Made by a program: the position numbers and the translations under genes | Notes under the pieces: model-generated | The model's database searches: none | Told to the model about the DNA's origin: nothing | Seen by the model: the letters and a program-made list of their open reading frames with translations, nothing else | Source of the DNA: Peribacillus sp044761985 | GTDB lineage: Bacteria; Bacillota; Bacilli; Bacillales; DSM-1321 | Direction of reading: 5' to 3' | Assembly: GCF_044761985.1 (NCBI RefSeq) | Contig: NZ_JBIWDK010000001.1 | Coordinates: 124,001-188,000 of the forward strand | DNA: 64,000 bases | Part shown: one piece after another, positions 52,010-60,213 of the stretch | Numbering within the stretch: the stretch's first letter is position 1 | How the letters are laid out: the number at the start of each line of letters is the position of its first letter

Positions 52010-52948
52010 TTGGAACTGAAACAAGCAGAAGCCTATTCTGTACAGCGAATGATCCTGGAGAGAAAAAATAAAAAAAGGTTCAATCTGGAAAAGCTGATTC
52101 CGGTCATGCTGTTCCTAACAGCGGCCATATCGGTCTTCACGACCATTGGAATTGTCTTTACCCTTATTTTTGAGACGTTTATATTTTTTGAGAAGGTATC
52201 GATCGTTGAATTTTTTACAAATGGTAAGTGGTTACCTTTTGCCGCCACTCCTTCTTATGGAATTATGCCACTTGTTGTAGGTACACTGAAGATAGCGGTA
52301 ATAGCCTCGCTAGTTGCGGTCCCCGTAGGACTTGCCACTGCCATTTTCTTGAGTGAATATGCATCGGAGAAAACGCGGAGAGTGATAAAGCCGATTCTAG
52401 AAGTGTTAGCGGGGATTCCCACTATCGTTTACGGATTCTTTGCCTTGACCTTCGTTACACCGGTTTTGCGTGATCTCTTCCCCTTCCTGGAAATGTTCAA
52501 TGCGCTAAGCCCTGGGATCGTCGTAGGAATCATGATCATGCCGATGATAGCCTCTTTATCGGAAGATGCACTTATCTCGGTACCGAAATCGATCCGTGAG
52601 GGTGCATATGCTCTAGGTGCCACAAAGCTTGAAACGACGATAAAGGTGGTCCTGCCAGCTGCTGTATCCGGCATTGTGGCTTCCATCGTCCTGGCTATCT
52701 CGAGAGCAATAGGAGAGACGATGATCGTGAGTGTGGCAGGTGGTTCGACTCCTAGCGTGAGCATGGACGTCACCTCATCGATTCAAACGATGACAGCCTA
52801 TATCGTGCAGGTCAGTAGTGGGGATGCTGGGTATGGAACAACGATATACTACAGCATCTATGCGGTCGGAATGACACTGTTCGCTTTTACGCTAATCATG
52901 AATCTGCTGGCGCAGTTCATCTCCCGCAGGTACAGGGAGGAATATTGA
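52010..52948 (+). CDS. pstC: phosphate ABC transporter permease PstC
   Basis: Membrane permease subunit. The 312-aa protein has six membrane segments and the EAA-type loop PKSIREGAYALGATKLETT. The start is TTG behind TGGAGGA. Immediately followed by pstA (one-base gap). Confidence 0.95.
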   Translation: MELKQAEAYSVQRMILERKNKKRFNLEKLIPVMLFLTAAISVFTTIGIVFTLIFETFIFFEKVSIVEFFTNGKWLPFAATPSYGIMPLVVGTLKIAVIASLVAVPVGLATAIFLSEYASEKTRRVIKPILEVLAGIPTIVYGFFALTFVTPVLRDLFPFLEMFNALSPGIVVGIMIMPMIASLSEDALISVPKSIREGAYALGATKLETTIKVVLPAAVSGIVASIVLAISRAIGETMIVSVAGGSTPSVSMDVTSSIQTMTAYIVQVSSGDAGYGTTIYYSIYAVGMTLFAFTLIMNLLAQFISRRYREEY

Positions 52949-52949
52949 C

Positions 52950-53828
52950 ATGAAACTGATAAATAAAGGTCTTGTAGCAAAGAAAATGCCTGTCCGACTG
53001 GCGATTAACTCAATCTGTAAAGGGTTATTCTTCTTGGCAACCTTATTTGGGCTCCTGATCTTAGCCATCTTATTCTATCGGATATTTACTCAAGGGATTG
53101 GTCCCTTGAATGGGGATTTCCTCCAGAACTTCGCTTCCCGAAAACCTGAAGAAGCTGGGGTAAAGGCTGCTCTCATTGGTTCATTATGGCTGATGGCCGT
53201 CGTTGCACCGGTTGCTCTTATGTTGGGGGTTGGGACGGCCATCTATTTGGAGGAATATGCGAAAAGGAATTGGATCACCACATTCATCAAAGTTAATATA
53301 TCTAACCTGGCGGGAGTTCCCTCCATTGTATTCGGATTGCTTGGTTTGACGGTTTTCGTCAGGGCTTTGGCCTTGGATCGCTCCATTTTGGCAGCAGGAC
53401 TAACGATGAGCCTACTCGTCCTGCCAGTCATCATTGTAGCGGCACAGGAAGCCATTAGGGCTGTACCTCGTGAATTACGAGATGCTTCTTATGGAATGGG
53501 TGCCACCAAATGGCAGACCATCTGGAAAGTGGTCCTGCCAGCAGCGATACCAGGGATTTTAACAGGTGGGATCCTTGCTTTATCCCGGGCAATCGGAGAA
53601 ACCGCTCCATTGGTGGTGGTCGGCATTCCATTATTCATTGCCTTTTTACCGCAATCAGTCATGGATACGTTTACGGTGCTCCCTATGCAAATCTATAACT
53701 GGACATCGCGTCCTCAGGAAGAATTTCAACAGGTGGCTGCAGCAGGAATCATCGTGTTGCTCATTCTGCTCATTTTCATGAATTCAATTGCTGTGGTAAT
53801 CCGAAATAAATTTCAGAAAAGATACTGA
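52950..53828 (+). CDS. pstA: phosphate ABC transporter permease PstA
   Basis: Second permease subunit, 292 aa, six membrane segments, with PRELRDASYGMGATKWQTI in the cytoplasmic coupling loop. SD AGGGAGG. It pairs with PstC in the membrane. Confidence 0.95.
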   Translation: MKLINKGLVAKKMPVRLAINSICKGLFFLATLFGLLILAILFYRIFTQGIGPLNGDFLQNFASRKPEEAGVKAALIGSLWLMAVVAPVALMLGVGTAIYLEEYAKRNWITTFIKVNISNLAGVPSIVFGLLGLTVFVRALALDRSILAAGLTMSLLVLPVIIVAAQEAIRAVPRELRDASYGMGATKWQTIWKVVLPAAIPGILTGGILALSRAIGETAPLVVVGIPLFIAFLPQSVMDTFTVLPMQIYNWTSRPQEEFQQVAAAGIIVLLILLIFMNSIAVVIRNKFQKRY

Positions 53829-53845
53829 TGGGGGGAGAAGATAAT

Positions 53846-54667
53846 ATGAACATGACCTTAGCGAATCAAGAGGTTCCACTAATTAAAAATGAAAAAAAGC
53901 CTGTTTCTTCAAGGGCTCCCGTATATAAAACAGCAGGGCTCAATCTATGGTATGGGGAAAACCATGCATTGAAAAATATTGATCTTGATATGCATGAGAA
54001 TGAGGTGACCGCAATCATCGGTCCGTCAGGATGTGGGAAATCCACCTTTATCAAAACGTTGAACCGGATGATCGAACTTGTTCCAGGCGTAAGGACGACA
54101 GGACAGATTAAATACCGGAACCGTAATATCCTGGATCAATCTTATAAAGTGGAGGATTTGAGAACGCAGGTGGGTATGGTTTTTCAAAAACCGAACCCTT
54201 TCCCTAAATCAATCTATGAGAATGTGATATATGGACCGAAACTTCATGGTATCAAGAATAAAAAGATTTTGGACGAAATAGTGGAAAAAAGTTTAAGAGG
54301 TGCTGCCATCTGGGATGAAGTAAAAGACCGTCTTCAAGAAAATGCATATGGACTCTCAGGTGGGCAACAACAGCGACTTTGTATCGCTCGGTGTCTCGCC
54401 ATTGAACCTGATGTCATTTTAATGGATGAACCGACATCAGCGCTCGATCCGATTTCCACATTAAAAATTGAAGAATTGATCCAAGAGCTAAAAAAAGATT
54501 TTAGTATTATAATCGTTACCCATAATATGCAGCAAGCGGCCCGAATCTCTGATAAAACGGCTTTCTTTCTAAATGGAGAAGTCATCGAGTATGACGACAC
54601 CGATACCATCTTCTCGAACCCGCATGATAAGAGGACCGAAGATTATATTACAGGTAGGTTTGGATGA
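53846..54667 (+). CDS. pstB: phosphate ABC transporter ATP-binding protein PstB
   Basis: ATPase of the phosphate importer, 273 aa. Walker A is GPSGCGKSTF, the Q loop is MVFQKPNPFPKSIYENV, the signature is LSGGQQQRLCIAR and Walker B is VILMDEPTSALD. The ATG preceded by GGGGGAGA at 8 bases was chosen over the one at 53828, which lies on the pstA stop. Only one pstB is present, against two in B. subtilis. Confidence 0.96.
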   Translation: MNMTLANQEVPLIKNEKKPVSSRAPVYKTAGLNLWYGENHALKNIDLDMHENEVTAIIGPSGCGKSTFIKTLNRMIELVPGVRTTGQIKYRNRNILDQSYKVEDLRTQVGMVFQKPNPFPKSIYENVIYGPKLHGIKNKKILDEIVEKSLRGAAIWDEVKDRLQENAYGLSGGQQQRLCIARCLAIEPDVILMDEPTSALDPISTLKIEELIQELKKDFSIIIVTHNMQQAARISDKTAFFLNGEVIEYDDTDTIFSNPHDKRTEDYITGRFG

Positions 54668-54686
54668 GAGAAAAGGGGGCAGATGC

Positions 54687-55340
54687 ATGATTGTACGCGA
54701 AAATTTCGAACTTCAGTTAAAAGAATTACAAGGGAAAATCGTTGAGTTGGCTGAATTGGCATCAGGCGCAATCACTAAATCATTTATGGCACTCGAGAAC
54801 AGGGATTTTGAAGAAGCGCTTGGAGTCATCGAGGATGATACGAAAGCAGATTTATTGGAAGAGGAAATTAACGACTTCGCCATTCTCCTAATTGCTAAAC
54901 AACAACCGGTTGCCATCGATTTACGGAGGATTATTGCTGCCATCAAAATTGCATCCGATATGGAGAGAATGGCAGACTTTGGCGTTAATATAGCCAAATC
55001 GGCCATACGAATCGGTGATCAGCCTTTCATTCTTCCGATAACTTCATTGAAAGAGATGTATGATATCACACTGAAGATGATTGAACTTTCCATTGATGCC
55101 TTTGAGAGGGAAGATATTACTTTAGCGCGAGAAATCATTGAAATGGACGATGAGGTCGATCGTTTCTATGGGGATATGATCCGAAGTCTCCTAAGATTGT
55201 CGGATGAAAAAAACCTACAACAGGTGACTCAACTTTCCTTCATTGCCCGCTATCTAGAACGAACGGCTGATCATACAACGAATATTGCCGAAAATATATA
55301 CTTCCTTGTGAGGGGGCGTTATATCAGCCGCAGGGATTGA
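54687..55340 (+). CDS. phoU: phosphate signalling regulator PhoU
   Basis: Negative regulator of Pho signalling that links PstB with the PhoR kinase. The 217-aa all-helical protein has two PhoU repeats with metal-binding Glu/Asp clusters (DFEEALGVIEDDTKAD, DITLAREIIEMDDEVD) and the ERTADHTTNIAE end. SD AAAGGGGG. Placed in the pst operon as in E. coli and many Bacillus; B. subtilis lacks it as I recall. Confidence 0.94.
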   Translation: MIVRENFELQLKELQGKIVELAELASGAITKSFMALENRDFEEALGVIEDDTKADLLEEEINDFAILLIAKQQPVAIDLRRIIAAIKIASDMERMADFGVNIAKSAIRIGDQPFILPITSLKEMYDITLKMIELSIDAFEREDITLAREIIEMDDEVDRFYGDMIRSLLRLSDEKNLQQVTQLSFIARYLERTADHTTNIAENIYFLVRGRYISRRD

Positions 55341-55353
55341 ATATAGGCAGTTT

Positions 55354-55402
55354 TAAAAGAGAGACTTTGCCTGGCCGGCAGCCATTCAAAGTCTCTCTTT
55401 TA
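55354..55402. terminator. terminator after phoU, shared with the convergent gene
   Basis: TAAAAGAGAGACTTTG pairs perfectly with CAAAGTCTCTCTTTTA; it lies between convergent genes and can serve both. Confidence 0.85.
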
Positions 55403-55405
55403 TCA

Positions 55406-55867
55406 TTATTGTGTCAGTGTCTTGGCCAATTGTCGATAGGTCATGTTATCCGTGACGACAAATTCGCCAATCTGAATGTTCTTGGAGAAGCCCTGATCTT
55501 CAACGTAAGACTCAAAACGTGCAGCGTCATCGATGATTTTTTCCTTTTCCAGTTTCGTTGCTATTTCTAGTGTAGTCATATTGGCTTTCACTTCTAAGGT
55601 ATAGGAAACAACAGGATTATTTTTTTTGGGAACCTCTTTCTCTTGTTTCTTCTCCTCCTTGTCGATCCTTTTTTCTTCTTTTTCGGAATTTAGCCTTTCG
55701 TCTTTCTGCAAGGATACGAGATAGCCTTTTTCATTCAGCAATTTCTTAGCTTCTTCCACAGTCGGTCCAGTTTCTTCGTTGGGCTCCGTCATATAATAAA
55801 AACCAGCAAAGATTGTTGTGGAAACAATGAGGCCTGCTGAAAAGGCCTGAAGAGTCACTTTATTCAT
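55406..55867 (-). CDS. yqzC: small membrane-anchored protein, MltG/YceG-like C-terminal module (YqzC position)
   Basis: The 153-aa protein has one N-terminal membrane segment (KVTLQAFSAGLIVSTTIFAGF), a lysine/glutamate-rich linker, and a C-terminal part (YTLEVKANMTTLEIATKLEK, FVVTDNMTYRQLAKTLTQ). That part resembles the LysM-like N-terminal part of endolytic transglycosylases of the YceG/MltG type but lacks the catalytic domain. A role in the cell wall is inferred. The ATG is chosen with GGGGAA as SD; the gene overlaps its upstream neighbour by eight bases. Confidence 0.72.
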   Translation of the reverse strand: MNKVTLQAFSAGLIVSTTIFAGFYYMTEPNEETGPTVEEAKKLLNEKGYLVSLQKDERLNSEKEEKRIDKEEKKQEKEVPKKNNPVVSYTLEVKANMTTLEIATKLEKEKIIDDAARFESYVEDQGFSKNIQIGEFVVTDNMTYRQLAKTLTQ

Positions 55868-56255
55868 CTTCTTTTCCCCGCAATCCATATTCTTCAATGA
55901 CTGAAAGGGTTTGTTCTTTCGTCAAAGAGGATTGTTTGGCGATCTGGTCCAGTGAAAGTCCTTGGTTGTATAAAGAAAGAACCTGGCTCTTTAAGATTTT
56001 ATGAATGGACTCCCTGTCATTTGAAGGAGTGGTTGCTTTGAGACGGTTTGCCTCAGAGTGGTCTGGCCCGTCCTGGATCACAAATTCCTCTTCAAGAATC
56101 TTCACCTTTTTCTTCAATTGGTAGATATCCTGCATATAGGTTATAGTCATTTGTTCTAGATTTTCTTCTAATTTAGCAACCTTGTCTTGTTTGAAAAAAG
56201 AAATAATAAGAAGGATGATTGCCAATGAGAATAATAGAATAATTAAGATTTGCAT
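55860..56255 (-). CDS. yqzD: membrane-anchored coiled-coil HTH-like protein (YqzD position)
   Basis: Unknown function. The 131-aa protein has an N-terminal membrane segment (1-20: ILIILLFSLAIILLI), a coiled coil (about 25-65), and a C-terminal helix-turn-helix-like end (LYNQGLSLDQIAKQSSLTKEQTLSVIEEYG). That end resembles an anchored DNA-binding module. SD GAGGTGA on the minus strand. It precedes and overlaps the YceG-like gene. The intergenic region upstream carries Spo0A-type boxes. Confidence 0.72.
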   Translation of the reverse strand: MQILIILLFSLAIILLIISFFKQDKVAKLEENLEQMTITYMQDIYQLKKKVKILEEEFVIQDGPDHSEANRLKATTPSNDRESIHKILKSQVLSLYNQGLSLDQIAKQSSLTKEQTLSVIEEYGLRGKEDE

Positions 56256-56277
56256 GTTTTCACCTCAGGGAGAAAAT

Positions 56278-56488
56278 TTTCGACATTTACATCTATTTTA
56301 CACATATTTATTAAAAATTTGGTGATTTTCCTTTTATTATATTTTTAAAATAGCATTTCTTTTCCTAATCTGACGGATTTTCATTCGCTATTTGTCGAAA
56401 ATGCACTCGTTTTTATAAAAAAAAATAAATATGGATAATAATTTTGATGTAAATCCCTTTATTTCTAAAGTAAATAAATTTCGACAAA
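56278..56488 (+). promoter_or_regulatory. Spo0A-box-type sites in a divergent intergenic region
   Basis: TTTGTCGAA (exact TTTGTCRAA) at 56391-56399 on the plus strand and again at 56480-56488 on the minus strand, plus a 7/9 match at 56278-56286 (minus strand). All lie in the AT-rich gap between divergent, uncharacterised genes. Two perfect copies within 100 bp is more than chance in a 64-kb window would suggest, but no binding can be shown here. Confidence 0.6.
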
Positions 56489-56686
56489 ATGTGTTTATTG
56501 TTCATTGGCGAATTCAATGCTAACATAAATGTAATAAAATAAACTGAAAAATCAAATAGTTTTATTTCTTAAACAAGGTAAAGCCTTTCTTAAAATTAGT
56601 GTGTAGGATTATGAGAGATTGAGTGTCACTGTCAGCGCCTATCGTTAAGAGTGATATAAATTCGAAAAGAGAAAGGGATGATTTTT
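56289..56686 (+). other. AT-rich divergent intergenic region
   Basis: About 400 bp, unusually A/T-rich, between the yqzD-like gene and the unrecognised gene. Apart from the Spo0A-box-like sites, I see no clear -35/-10 pair, hairpin or ORF. Confidence 0.5.
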
Positions 56687-57295
56687 ATGAGTTCATTATC
56701 CGCATATATGCCACAGGATAACCGGGAAGTATTTCGAAAGGGGTTAAAGGCGGGGCTATGGATGGACGAGAGTTTTGATTGGTATCCTGAAGAGGATATG
56801 ATGAGTCATCCCGGCGGGGAAATAAGGTCGCTTTTACAAACGTTTACCCAAGGAAAAATAACATTTTCAAAGTTCACGATAAGAAATACGTCCTTTGAGC
56901 CTAAATATCCAAAGATGTTCTTTCATTATGAAAACGCTTTCGAAAAGCAAGCGGTCGCTTTTTACAGTCCGGGTGAGCGGGCAATCCTACATGTTGCGAC
57001 GCAGTCGATTGCCCTATTAGGAGGAGTTGTAAAGGGGAAAGGTATTTCACAATACTGTATTCAGGGGAAAGGGAGTCTCTATCAAGAAGGATGTTTTAAA
57101 TCGTTGAAAGAAGGGATCCTTGCTTACTCACCACTTGCCAAAGGGGAGGTCACCAGTATGTTCACCCTGGAAACGGAAATCCTGCCAAAGGAATGTGTGG
57201 AAGTAGTGGCATGGGCCATACATGCTGAAACAAAAGAAGAAGCAAAACTCTTGAATCACAATCTTCTTCAAACCATGAAAAACGGCGAGAACTAG
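56687..57295 (+). CDS. unrecognised protein next to rpmG
   Basis: I do not recognise this 202-aa protein. It has no signal peptide or membrane segment, and residues alternate hydrophobic and hydrophilic as in a mainly beta fold: KITFSKFTIRNTSF, FYSPGERAILHVA, SMFTLETEILPKECVEVV. The N-terminal half has a Trp/Asp/Glu-rich stretch (WMDESFDWYPEEDMM). The ATG (SD AAAGGGATGA) was chosen over an ATG three codons upstream that overlaps the SD. It is flanked by the Spo0A-box region upstream and rpmG downstream. Confidence 0.65.
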   Translation: MSSLSAYMPQDNREVFRKGLKAGLWMDESFDWYPEEDMMSHPGGEIRSLLQTFTQGKITFSKFTIRNTSFEPKYPKMFFHYENAFEKQAVAFYSPGERAILHVATQSIALLGGVVKGKGISQYCIQGKGSLYQEGCFKSLKEGILAYSPLAKGEVTSMFTLETEILPKECVEVVAWAIHAETKEEAKLLNHNLLQTMKNGEN

Positions 57296-57410
57296 GAAAA
57301 AAAAAGTTAAATTAATTTTTCCCGAAAAACATACTAGCATTTCACAATAAATAATGCTATTATAGAAAAGTCCTATGTGAAAAAGTCAATATGTTTGGAG
57401 GGAAATACAC

Positions 57411-57560
57411 ATGCGCGTAAATATTACATTAGCTTGCACTGAATGTGGAGACCGTAACTATATTTCTAAAAAAAATAAACGTAACAATCCAGACCGTCTT
57501 GAGCTTAAAAAATACTGCTCAAGAGAAAAACGCAGCACAACTCACCGCGAAACAAAGTAA
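57411..57560 (+). CDS. rpmG: 50S ribosomal protein L33
   Basis: The 49-residue protein, too short for many gene finders, begins MRVNITLACTECGDRNYIS and ends in THRETK, typical of L33. Cys9 and Cys12 form one CxxC pair, but only one later Cys (Cys36) is present, so a complete four-Cys zinc ribbon is missing, as in B. subtilis RpmGB. SD GGAGGGA. Other L33 copies may exist elsewhere in the genome. Confidence 0.95.
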   Translation: MRVNITLACTECGDRNYISKKNKRNNPDRLELKKYCSREKRSTTHRETK

Positions 57561-57561
57561 G

Positions 57562-57591
57562 CAACAGGATTTTCCTGTTGTTTTTTTTTTT
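57562..57591 (+). terminator. terminator after rpmG
   Basis: CAACAGGA pairs with TCCTGTTG around a three-base loop, followed by eleven T. Confidence 0.92.
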
Positions 57592-57704
57592 GCTTTTTTC
57601 CCTTTTAGCCATTAATCCTAAAATTCGACAACTTTCTATTTCGGCTTTCGTAAATGAGTTCATTTTATGAGATACTGATAGTAGTAGACTTAAAGGAGTA
57701 TAAA

Positions 57705-58280
57705 ATGATGAGAGAGAATAAAAAGATAATCAGGCAACGCATTCGAACTCATTTAATGGAAATGAGCAATGAAGAGCATGAGGAGCTATCAAATAAGATT
57801 GCCGAAAATCTATTTTCACTTGACGAGTGGAAACAGGCCAAAACCATCGGCATTACCATTTCCATCTACCCTGAAATTTCAACGGTCAGGATCATTGAAC
57901 AAGCATGGAGAGAAGGCAAGTCGATTGCCGTACCGAAGTGCTACCCAGAAGAGAAGGCAATGGATTTTAAGAAAATCACTTCTTTCAATCAGTTAGAGTC
58001 CGTTTATTATGGTCTTCTTGAACCAATGGAGGATACGAAAAAAGCATCCGTCCGTGAATTGGATCTTTTGGTTGTCCCGGGTTTGGCATTTTCAAATGAA
58101 GGATATCGTCTAGGATTTGGCGGAGGTTATTATGATCGTTTCCTTTCTCATTACAGTGGAAAGACGTTAGCGCTTGCCTACGATGTTCAAATACTGGATG
58201 ACTTGCCAATAGAGGTGCATGATATCGCCGTTGGTAAACTGATTACTCCCACGAAAGTTTTACGTACATATGCTCATTAG
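57705..58280 (+). CDS. yqgN: 5-formyltetrahydrofolate cyclo-ligase
   Basis: Converts 5-formyl-THF to 5,10-methenyl-THF with ATP. The 191-aa protein has the family signature RLGFGGGYYDRFL and the phosphate-binding PKCYPEEKAMDF region. The ATG (MMRENKK) behind AAAGGAG was chosen; a longer opening has no SD. Overlaps nothing. Followed by the small yqgO gene. Confidence 0.93.
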   Translation: MMRENKKIIRQRIRTHLMEMSNEEHEELSNKIAENLFSLDEWKQAKTIGITISIYPEISTVRIIEQAWREGKSIAVPKCYPEEKAMDFKKITSFNQLESVYYGLLEPMEDTKKASVRELDLLVVPGLAFSNEGYRLGFGGGYYDRFLSHYSGKTLALAYDVQILDDLPIEVHDIAVGKLITPTKVLRTYAH

Positions 58281-58315
58281 AGCAAGAAGAGGTTCCATTA
58301 TTATTTTTCACTCAT

Positions 58316-58358
58316 AAAAATCCTTTCCTGTATCACACTAATGGTAGGAGGGATTTTT
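58316..58358 (+). promoter_or_regulatory. hairpin whose right arm is the yqgO SD
   Basis: AAAAATCC (and TCCT) pairs with AGGAGGGATTTTT, whose right arm contains the SD AGGAGGGA. The T5 at its end directly precedes the yqgO ATG. The loop contains CACACTA, 1 mismatch from the SigG-type -10 CATACTA, but the -35 match is poor. The arrangement mirrors that before yqfC. Confidence 0.55.
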
Positions 58359-58547
58359 ATGTTACGAGTAATTGTACAAATATTTTTGATTGGTTTAGTG
58401 ATTTATGCAGGTTTCAAAAATCGGTATCGTTTGATGAATATAGCCCTATCGAATGGCATGATAAGAAAATATCTAGTGACCAAGTCCTTAAACATGCCGA
58501 TATTGAGGGATAAAATGATGCAAAGTATGTTTTCACAAACCAAATGA
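58359..58547 (+). CDS. yqgO: small membrane-associated protein YqgO-like
   Basis: The 62-aa protein has one N-terminal hydrophobic helix (LRVIVQIFLIGLVIYAGF) and a basic tail. It lies at the yqgO position between yqgN and gluP; function is unknown. ATG was chosen because SD GGAGGGA is 5 bases upstream and a longer opening is inside the hairpin. Confidence 0.75.
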   Translation: MLRVIVQIFLIGLVIYAGFKNRYRLMNIALSNGMIRKYLVTKSLNMPILRDKMMQSMFSQTK

Positions 58548-58558
58548 TGAGTGAGTAG

Positions 58559-58589
58559 AAGGAACCTAATGAGAGGGTTCCTTTTTTTA
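58559..58589 (+). terminator. terminator after yqgO
   Basis: AAGGAACC pairs with GGTTCCTT around an eight-base loop; T7 follows. Confidence 0.88.
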
Positions 58590-58695
58590 TTGGAGGTACA
58601 CTTCTTTTTTTTACTTTTTTGATCATTTCGTCTATAGTTTGAATTAGATAATATAAGGATTTCATCAGGAAATGATTTGGAAAGTGGGGAATGTT

Positions 58696-60213
58696 TTGGG
58701 GTATAAAGAGGAGTATTTATTTTGGGAGATTGTCCGGCTATTGTCAGTTCAATATGATTACCGCATGATCACTGTCACGGAAAATCATGAGGAAATATGG
58801 CTAGAAAGCGAAAAAAACACGGATTTCCCCGTGATAAGATTGATTCGTCATGATCTTGATTGGGCAAATTGGCTTAAAAGGGATATAGACCGGACCTTGA
58901 AAAACGGCGAACAAGTCAGGAAAAAGTTATATAAAAAACCAATGAGCATTTTAAGTATCTATGTGAGTAAATTTGCTCCTGTTGATGATTTTGAATTTAG
59001 CGCACAACCAGCTATGCTTCAAAAAACGAAAGTGAACACCTTTATATTTGCAAGCGAGTCTTTTCAGACTTCCAAACAAAATTTGGAGGCTACCCTGAAA
59101 ACACCACTTTCGATTTCTGTACCGGAGGATGAAGAAATTGATGAAGGGCAAGTGCTCGAGTTAAAGAAGGTAGCCATCTCAGCTTCCGTCAAAAAGGCTA
59201 AGGCTGAACAAAAAGTATTCCAGCAGGCTAAACCATTCTTTACCTATATATTGATAGCGATACAGGTTGCTGTATTCATCTTGATGGGGTTTAGTGGAGG
59301 GAGCACCGATTCCAGGACTTTAATCGAGTTTGGAGCTAAATACTCACCTTACATCCTTCAAGGGGAGTGGTGGAGGTTCTTTACTCCGATGGTTGTCCAC
59401 ATTGGTTTTATCCACTTACTCATGAATACATTTTCGTTGTACTTGATAGGGGCGGAAGTTGAAAGGATATATGGGAATGCTAGGTTTCTATTCATCTATA
59501 TCTTTGCAGGTTTTGCAGGAACTCTAGGTAGCTTCATTATGACTCCAAACCTTTCAGCAGGAGCCAGCGGAGCTATTTTTGGTTGTTTTGGGGCCCTGTT
59601 GTATTTTGGAATGGTGTATCCAAAGTTATTTATGCGTACGATGGGTTCTACCGTCATTCTTCTTATCGTCATTAACCTGGTATATGGTTTTACCGTATCG
59701 GGAATCGATAATGCAGGACATATCGGTGGTTTGATCGGTGGTTTCCTAGCGGCCGGGGTGGTCCACCTACCGAAGACGCAAAAGGTGTTACGTCAGATGG
59801 CTTTTTTAGTTGGAACTGCCGTACTGACTTACTTTTTGCTGCAATTTGGCTATACTCATCAGAAAAATGATGATGAAACAATGGCCATGTTGGCACAGGA
59901 TTACATTGAAGATGGTGAGGAAGCGAAAGCGGAGGAAATGTTGGCGGACTATGTGGAGGATAATTCTGATGCACCGATATCTCATTTCATCCTTGGAAAC
60001 CTATCCTTTGATAATGAGGAATTCGAAGACGCTCGCCACTACTTTGAAAAAGCGATTGAACAAAACCCTAAGTTACATGAAGCACATTATAATCTCGCTT
60101 TGGCGTATGCCAAGCTCAACCTGATGGATGAAGCTAAAGAGCAGGCTCAAAAGGCCGTTGAGCTTGCTCCAAAGGAAAAATCATATAAGGAATTGCTAGA
60201 AGAATTGGAATAG
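58696..60213 (+). CDS. gluP: rhomboid intramembrane serine protease GluP
   Basis: Rhomboid protease of about 505 aa with a cytoplasmic N-terminal domain (1-170), six to seven membrane segments, catalytic Ser291 in GASGAIFG and His342 in GHIGGLIGG, and a C-terminal TPR region (about 400-505: LHEAHYNLALAYAKLN). In B. subtilis GluP cleaves membrane proteins such as MgtE. The TTG start behind GTGGGGA aligns with the family; an upstream ATG at 58672 has poor SD spacing. Confidence 0.93.
   Translation: MGYKEEYLFWEIVRLLSVQYDYRMITVTENHEEIWLESEKNTDFPVIRLIRHDLDWANWLKRDIDRTLKNGEQVRKKLYKKPMSILSIYVSKFAPVDDFEFSAQPAMLQKTKVNTFIFASESFQTSKQNLEATLKTPLSISVPEDEEIDEGQVLELKKVAISASVKKAKAEQKVFQQAKPFFTYILIAIQVAVFILMGFSGGSTDSRTLIEFGAKYSPYILQGEWWRFFTPMVVHIGFIHLLMNTFSLYLIGAEVERIYGNARFLFIYIFAGFAGTLGSFIMTPNLSAGASGAIFGCFGALLYFGMVYPKLFMRTMGSTVILLIVINLVYGFTVSGIDNAGHIGGLIGGFLAAGVVHLPKTQKVLRQMAFLVGTAVLTYFLLQFGYTHQKNDDETMAMLAQDYIEDGEEAKAEEMLADYVEDNSDAPISHFILGNLSFDNEEFEDARHYFEKAIEQNPKLHEAHYNLALAYAKLNLMDEAKEQAQKAVELAPKEKSYKELLEELE

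Noticed and set aside
54573..54686. N-terminal extension of phoU overlapping pstB
   Set aside because: No SD, and the extension is the pstB frame read out of phase; the ATG at 54687 has a strong SD and matches PhoU.
56929..56942. CcpA cre-like site (TGAAAACGCTTTCG)
   Set aside because: It lies well inside the coding region of the unrecognised gene, and the last position does not match the consensus.
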